A program made the translations under genes and the position numbers. 64,000 bases of DNA from contig CAKRYR010000008.1 of the NCBI GenBank assembly GCA_934432595.1, positions 34,301 through 98,300 of the forward strand, in the 5' to 3' direction. The notes below the pieces were generated by a model. It ran no database searches, had not been told where the DNA came from, and was given only the letters and a program-made list of their open reading frames with translations. Shown here in pieces: positions 59,880-64,000 of the stretch. Origin of the DNA: an uncultured Lachnospiraceae bacterium. GTDB taxonomy: Bacteria > Bacillota > Clostridia > Lachnospirales > Lachnospiraceae. Numbering within the stretch: position 1 is the stretch's first letter; each line of letters begins with the position of its first letter.

Positions 59880-61254
59880 TATAAGAGATAAAGAAAATAA
59901 AGGAAAGATAAATAATAAAAGTAAATTGTTAGATGTTTTTAAATTTTCTTTTGTTCAGAACGTGAAAAATAAGACTTTTATAATCTTAACCCTTGTATGT
60001 GCACTTATGATGATGATAATTATGCCAATAACAGCATATATGGGTTCAAGCCAATCGGAAAAGAGAAAATCATCTATTAAAAGAGTTGAGATAATTGATG
60101 ACAATGGATTTATGGTAAATGCTCTTAATTTGAGCAATAAGGGAACTAAGATAGAAGCTTTTGGTAATGTTAAATTTATAGCAATTGATAAGGATGTAGA
60201 AGAATATAAGAAAGAATTCAATAAAGATAAAACTAAGTTAGATACACTACTAATACATGCTACAAGTAATGATAAAGGCTATGTTTTAAATATCTATAAA
60301 CAAGAAAAAACAAAGGTGAAAGATAATGATATAATGGGCTTTCAAACTGTATTACAAAGTGTGTATAAAAGTAGTAGAGTTGTAAGTATGGGGATTGCTC
60401 CAGAAAAGATTGCTTTGATTAATACACCTACTCAGACTAAGGTGAAAGTAGCAGGAGAAAAAGAACGAGATAGAGAAAGTGAAACAACAGTTATAATGAT
60501 GTTTTTATTTGTTACAGTATTTTTTATTGTAATAAATGGTGAGAATATATCTACACAGATAGTAACGGAAAAGTCTACAAAGTTGGTAGAGTATTTATTA
60601 ACTAGCATACGACCTTTAGATTTAGTAGGCGGTAAAATATTATCAGCAGTAGCAATTAGTTTTATACAGATTTTAACCATGATTGGTTCAGGACTTGCAT
60701 CTATATACATATGTAAAAAGCAAGGTATTGTAACATCATTTGAAGGAACATTAAACCTTTTAAATATAAAAGATATAAGTGGTAATATTACATTTATGAA
60801 AGTATTAGCTATCTTAGCATTTTTGATAATAGGATTTTTATTCTATTCAATTATAGCATGTTGTCTAGCTTCTACAGTTAGTAAACTAGAGGATTTGGGA
60901 AATGTAAATATGATATTTAGTATGATAACACTTGTATCAATATATGTTATAATAGCTGTAATTAATTTAGGTTCATCAAATGGACAGATAATTGATAAAG
61001 TCTGTTTACTTATTCCATTTACAGCGGTGTATTTAGCACCTGCTTATGTAGTACTATGCAAAATGACAACTATGTGGATACTAATTTCATTAGTTGTACA
61101 ATGTATCATTTTATTATTATTTGCAGTATTTGCTTCAAAGATATATATGAGCTTAATAATGTATACAGGTAAAAAAATAACATTTAAGCAAATGATTTCA
61201 TATATAGCGAGAATGTTTAAAAATGGAGATAAGGCAGGTGAAATAGTTGAGTAA
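59872..61254 (+). CDS. ABC-2 type permease, NatB-like, first subunit
   Basis: 460 aa from the ATG at 59872 (ATGAGTAATATA), chosen by analogy with the next permease, which starts TTGAGTAATATA; the ATG at 59866 is possible. One helix at about 35-55, a large extracytoplasmic loop (about 60-195), then five or six helices: the ABC2_membrane_3 layout. Its sequence overlaps the ATPase gene by 8 bases. Confidence 0.85.
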   Translation: MSNIRDKENKGKINNKSKLLDVFKFSFVQNVKNKTFIILTLVCALMMMIIMPITAYMGSSQSEKRKSSIKRVEIIDDNGFMVNALNLSNKGTKIEAFGNVKFIAIDKDVEEYKKEFNKDKTKLDTLLIHATSNDKGYVLNIYKQEKTKVKDNDIMGFQTVLQSVYKSSRVVSMGIAPEKIALINTPTQTKVKVAGEKERDRESETTVIMMFLFVTVFFIVINGENISTQIVTEKSTKLVEYLLTSIRPLDLVGGKILSAVAISFIQILTMIGSGLASIYICKKQGIVTSFEGTLNLLNIKDISGNITFMKVLAILAFLIIGFLFYSIIACCLASTVSKLEDLGNVNMIFSMITLVSIYVIIAVINLGSSNGQIIDKVCLLIPFTAVYLAPAYVVLCKMTTMWILISLVVQCIILLLFAVFASKIYMSLIMYTGKKITFKQMISYIARMFKNGDKAGEIVE

Positions 61255-62548
61255 TATATCAAAAGTATGGGAAATAATATGTTTTACAATTAAGGAAAAT
61301 ATTAAAAAGAAAAGCTTTGTGATTACGACAACAATTATAGCACTTGTTCTTATATTAGCATTTCCTATAATAGCTAAGTTTACAATGAGTAAAGACAAGA
61401 AAAGCAATATTAATACATTATATATAGTTGCAGATAATGGTTTAGATAATTTAAACTATAAAGAAGAAATTACAAAGACAAGTAAATTTGATAAAATAAA
61501 GTTTGATATATCACAAGGCGACAGTAAAAAATATAAGACATTTATTGATAAAAATAAAAAGACTAATAATTTAATAGCATATATTACATATACAGATAAA
61601 TTTAGCATAGAAGTAACAATTCCTAAGGATTCAAAGATAAAGGAAAATGATGCAAATAAAATTGCTGGAATAATAGAAGAAATGCTAGAGGAAGAAAAAT
61701 ATGTTAGGGCAGCAGATAATGAAGAAGAATTAAAGGAATTTAATAAGGAATATAATGTAGTGATAAATACATTAGGTAAGGGAAAAGAATCGGAGATGTT
61801 TACTATAGTAAAGACATATTTTCCATTGATATTAGCTCTTATAATGTATTTTATGTTATTAACTTATGGACAGGGAATGACCACATCTATGACAACTGAA
61901 AAAAATTCAAAGATTATAGAATTATTAGTTTCTCATACAACACCTAGAATATTAATAGTAGGAAAAGTTATGGGAAATGTTATAGTGGGGATAGGGCAGA
62001 TAATCTTGTGGATTATTTCTATAATTATTGGTATAGCTTGTGGAAATCTTGTTTCAAATTATATCGCAGGAAAAGATATGATAGATGTAGAAGGCTTTAT
62101 TGAAATGATAAGAAAGAGTAATGAATCTAGTGCATTTTCAATAGGAGCAATTATATTATTTATTGTATTATTAATACTAGGATTTTTATTTTATTCAGTA
62201 TTTGCAGCAATATGTGGTTCATTTATTAATAAACCAGAGGAAGCATCATCAATACTTGTAGTATATACATATACAACTGTTGTAGGATTTTTTATACCAT
62301 ATGTTGGAACATTTATGCAGAATCAAGTATGTATAAATATATCAAAATATGTTCCGATTTGTATTCCTTTTACAGTTCCAATGGATATACTTATTGGTAA
62401 TATAGACATAATGCAAGTATTTATAGCGATAGGAATAATGTTAGTAAGTGTAATTATAGTGGTTGTTATTCTTGAAAATGTATATGAAAGATTAGTATTT
62501 AATAAATTGACTATTAAAGAATTGATAGGGAGAAGAAAGACGATATAG
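61247..62548 (+). CDS. ABC-2 type permease, NatB-like, second subunit
   Basis: 433 aa, TTG start with AGGTG upstream, overlapping the first permease by 8 bases. Same topology: one N-terminal helix, an extracytoplasmic loop of about 140 residues, then six helices with TEKNSKIIELLVSHTTPRIL, a typical NatB/YhaP block. The two permeases probably form a heterodimer served by the single ATPase. Substrate unknown. Confidence 0.85.
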   Translation: MSNISKVWEIICFTIKENIKKKSFVITTTIIALVLILAFPIIAKFTMSKDKKSNINTLYIVADNGLDNLNYKEEITKTSKFDKIKFDISQGDSKKYKTFIDKNKKTNNLIAYITYTDKFSIEVTIPKDSKIKENDANKIAGIIEEMLEEEKYVRAADNEEELKEFNKEYNVVINTLGKGKESEMFTIVKTYFPLILALIMYFMLLTYGQGMTTSMTTEKNSKIIELLVSHTTPRILIVGKVMGNVIVGIGQIILWIISIIIGIACGNLVSNYIAGKDMIDVEGFIEMIRKSNESSAFSIGAIILFIVLLILGFLFYSVFAAICGSFINKPEEASSILVVYTYTTVVGFFIPYVGTFMQNQVCINISKYVPICIPFTVPMDILIGNIDIMQVFIAIGIMLVSVIIVVVILENVYERLVFNKLTIKELIGRRKTI

Positions 62549-62620
62549 AGTTAGAATTATTGATGATTTGATGTAGAACATGTAATAAAAGATAAGTAAA
62601 AAGAAAAGGATGAAAAACAA

Positions 62621-63631
62621 ATGAGTAAAGAAGATATTAGTATAAAAAAAGTAATAGTACATATATTAGATTCACATATTAGTATGCCTGTTCTATCTGA
62701 TGTAGAACTAGAGCATGGTTCAGATTTATCAGATTTTCTTAAGGCACATATATATAGAATTATATCAGGTGATGACATAAAGAAGTGTTATTTTGGTGAT
62801 GAAGATTTAGCTATCTATAATGCAATAAAGGAAATGAACGAAGATAATTTTATCGAGAATAGCAAGATATTAGCTAATAAACTATTTGAGATTATGCATG
62901 AAAATGGAGATATACCACCAGCAGATTTATTTGTCGTTGTATATAATTATTGTTCAAGAGATTATCTTGGACTGCTTAAGATGAATTATAAGTCTTCTTA
63001 TACTCATACAACAGGAAATGAATCAGGAAGCAATAATAATGATATTATTAAGTATAAAGCTATATTACCTTCAGAGGGACAAAGATTAAGTGAAGCAGTA
63101 ATAGTAGATTTACAAGATTTTTCTGTACGTATTATGGAGAAAAAATATGATATAAATGGCAAGAAAGACTTCTATTTATCTAATAAGTTTTTAGGATGTA
63201 TTACTGAGTTATCACAAAAGACGAAGATGTCTATAGTTAATAAAGCTGTAGAGCAAGTTAATAAGAAATACTATGAAGATGACTTTGAAAAACAAATGCA
63301 AGCCAAAAGTATTATTAGTAGGGAGATAGAGGAAAAAGGTTGCATAGTTGTAGATGAAGTAGCTGATAAAATATTTATGGGAGAACCTGAACTTGTGGAA
63401 GAATTTACGGAGAAGGTTGATAGATATGCTATTGCACATGACACAATTATTCCACAAAGCAAGACTACAACACGTAAGTTAGAAAAACAACATCTTACAA
63501 CAGATTCAGGAATTGAAATTAAAATTCCTATGGAATTATATAATAATGAAGATGATGTAGAATTCATAACCAATGAAGATGGGACAATGTCAATGATTAT
63601 TAAAAATATAAATAAGATCGTAAGTAAATAA
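62621..63631 (+). CDS. Nucleoid-associated protein (NdpA/YejK family)
   Basis: 336 aa, soluble. The N terminus (IKKVIVHILDSHISMPVLSD), the DVELEHGSDLSDFLKAHIYR segment and the middle block FLGCITELSQKTKMSIVNKA match the nucleoid-associated NA37/NdpA family, here in its clostridial form with an acidic C terminus. Such proteins bind DNA and are recovered with the nucleoid; their exact role is open. It starts 72 bases after the ABC operon. Confidence 0.85.
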   Translation: MSKEDISIKKVIVHILDSHISMPVLSDVELEHGSDLSDFLKAHIYRIISGDDIKKCYFGDEDLAIYNAIKEMNEDNFIENSKILANKLFEIMHENGDIPPADLFVVVYNYCSRDYLGLLKMNYKSSYTHTTGNESGSNNNDIIKYKAILPSEGQRLSEAVIVDLQDFSVRIMEKKYDINGKKDFYLSNKFLGCITELSQKTKMSIVNKAVEQVNKKYYEDDFEKQMQAKSIISREIEEKGCIVVDEVADKIFMGEPELVEEFTEKVDRYAIAHDTIIPQSKTTTRKLEKQHLTTDSGIEIKIPMELYNNEDDVEFITNEDGTMSMIIKNINKIVSK

Positions 63632-64000
63632 AGTTGATGAAATAATGATAACTACTAAAGAATTATAAAGAAAACATTACGTAAATATTGCAACAATATT
63701 ACAAATATGTTACAATAAAAACAGTTATTTATAGGGAAAAATTAATGTGAAGGAGGAGAGTAAGACCTAATATAAAAGAAGTATTAAACATGATGAAATA
63801 TTAAAGCAAGCATATTATTTAGAATATATATGAAGGCGTATAGGCATAATGTTAAATATTAATATATTTAAGGGTTGAAGTATTATATTTTGTTTTTAGA
63901 AAATAAGAAGGAAGTTTTTAATTAATGATAGTGTAAAGTAGTTTATGAAAACTTTAGCCGAAAAAAATCGGCTCAATTGAACCTTGAAAATTGCAGATAT
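63632..64000 (+). promoter_or_regulatory. Leader of a probable stable-RNA operon, cut by the window edge
   Basis: No protein gene in 369 bases. A promoter lies at 63688-63716, and a hairpin AGCCGA/TCGGCT at 63956-63973 is followed by GAACCTTGAAAATTGCAGATAT at the edge, given here in part as GAACCTTGAAAATTGC. Such a CCTTGAAAA sequence is common just before rRNA genes in clostridia. A 16S rRNA gene is therefore expected just beyond the window, by inference. Confidence 0.45.
63688..63716 (+). promoter_or_regulatory. Promoter of the presumed rRNA operon
   Basis: TTGCAA (63688-63693), 17-bp spacer, TACAAT (63711-63716), after an AT-rich upstream stretch. No reading frame follows it in the window. 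Confidence 0.55.

Noticed and set aside
1..64000. CRISPR arrays, phage genes, insertion sequences, toxin-antitoxin pairs
   Set aside because: No regularly spaced repeats, transposase, integrase or toxin-like genes were seen; the XRE gene has no toxin partner.

Overview
The window is strongly AT-rich chromosomal DNA from a low-GC Gram-positive anaerobe. A member of the Lachnospiraceae (Clostridia) is the best fit. The evidence is an [FeFe]-hydrogenase maturase (HydF) beside an aspartase-like gene, a fused pyruvate:ferredoxin oxidoreductase, strong AGGAGG ribosome binding sites, a zinc-type S14, a KOW protein where other bacteria carry map between adk and infA, and an L17 with lineage-type insertions. 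Species cannot be named from sequence alone. No phage, insertion sequence or CRISPR array is visible.

Layout. 0-7 kb is accessory and secretory: the 3' end of sbcC, a secreted CHAP/NlpC-like hydrolase with four InlB-type repeats, a short decayed copy of that gene's tail, a secreted C39/papain-like cysteine peptidase, a divergent lipoprotein-type serpin, and a BTAD regulator ending in a degenerate GGDEF-like domain. 7.2-13 kb holds a structured intergenic region, then hydF, an aspartase-like lyase, the K+ uptake pair ktrB-ktrA and thymidine kinase. 13-19 kb holds a secreted papain-family peptidase, a YitT transporter, pyrimidine-nucleoside phosphorylase, an XRE regulator with apparent self-operators and a GT2 glycosyltransferase. 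19-29 kb holds a PAP2-like membrane protein (minus strand), an unknown 216-aa protein, class II aldolase, an acyltransferase-3 protein, the MoxR/DUF58/transglutaminase operon, an RlmI-like methyltransferase, a 109-bp hairpin element with terminal inverted repeats, a small membrane protein (minus) and a relic of an ABC-2 permease.

29.5-49.3 kb is the S10-spc-alpha ribosomal supercluster: rpsJ, rplC-D-W-B, rpsS, rplV, rpsC, rplP, rpmC, rpsQ, rplN-X-E, rpsN, rpsH, rplF-R, rpsE, rpmD, rplO, secY, adk, a KOW protein, infA, rpmJ, rpsM-K-D, rpoA, rplQ, followed by ecfA1-ecfA2-ecfT and truA. Several long hairpins sit inside it, before rpsJ and rplC, between rpsS and rplV, between secY and adk, and before rpsM. 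They are candidates for autogenous control or RNA processing. A tRNA-Gln(CUG) with its own consensus promoter and terminator follows.

49.5-64 kb: a membrane-anchored GH25 lysozyme, pyruvate:ferredoxin oxidoreductase, a seven-TM HD-GYP protein, a TM2-DUF2752-TM2 cassette, a DUF2935 protein whose ribosome binding site lies in a terminator-like hairpin, a three-gene NatA/NatB-type ABC exporter, and a nucleoid-associated protein. The last 370 bases have a good promoter and look like the leader of a stable-RNA (probably rRNA) operon starting beyond the window.

The most unusual parts are the secreted cysteine-hydrolase/serpin neighbourhood (0.5-6 kb and 13.4-15 kb) and a set of unexplained RNA or DNA hairpins. 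All functional statements come from reading motifs; no database search was run.
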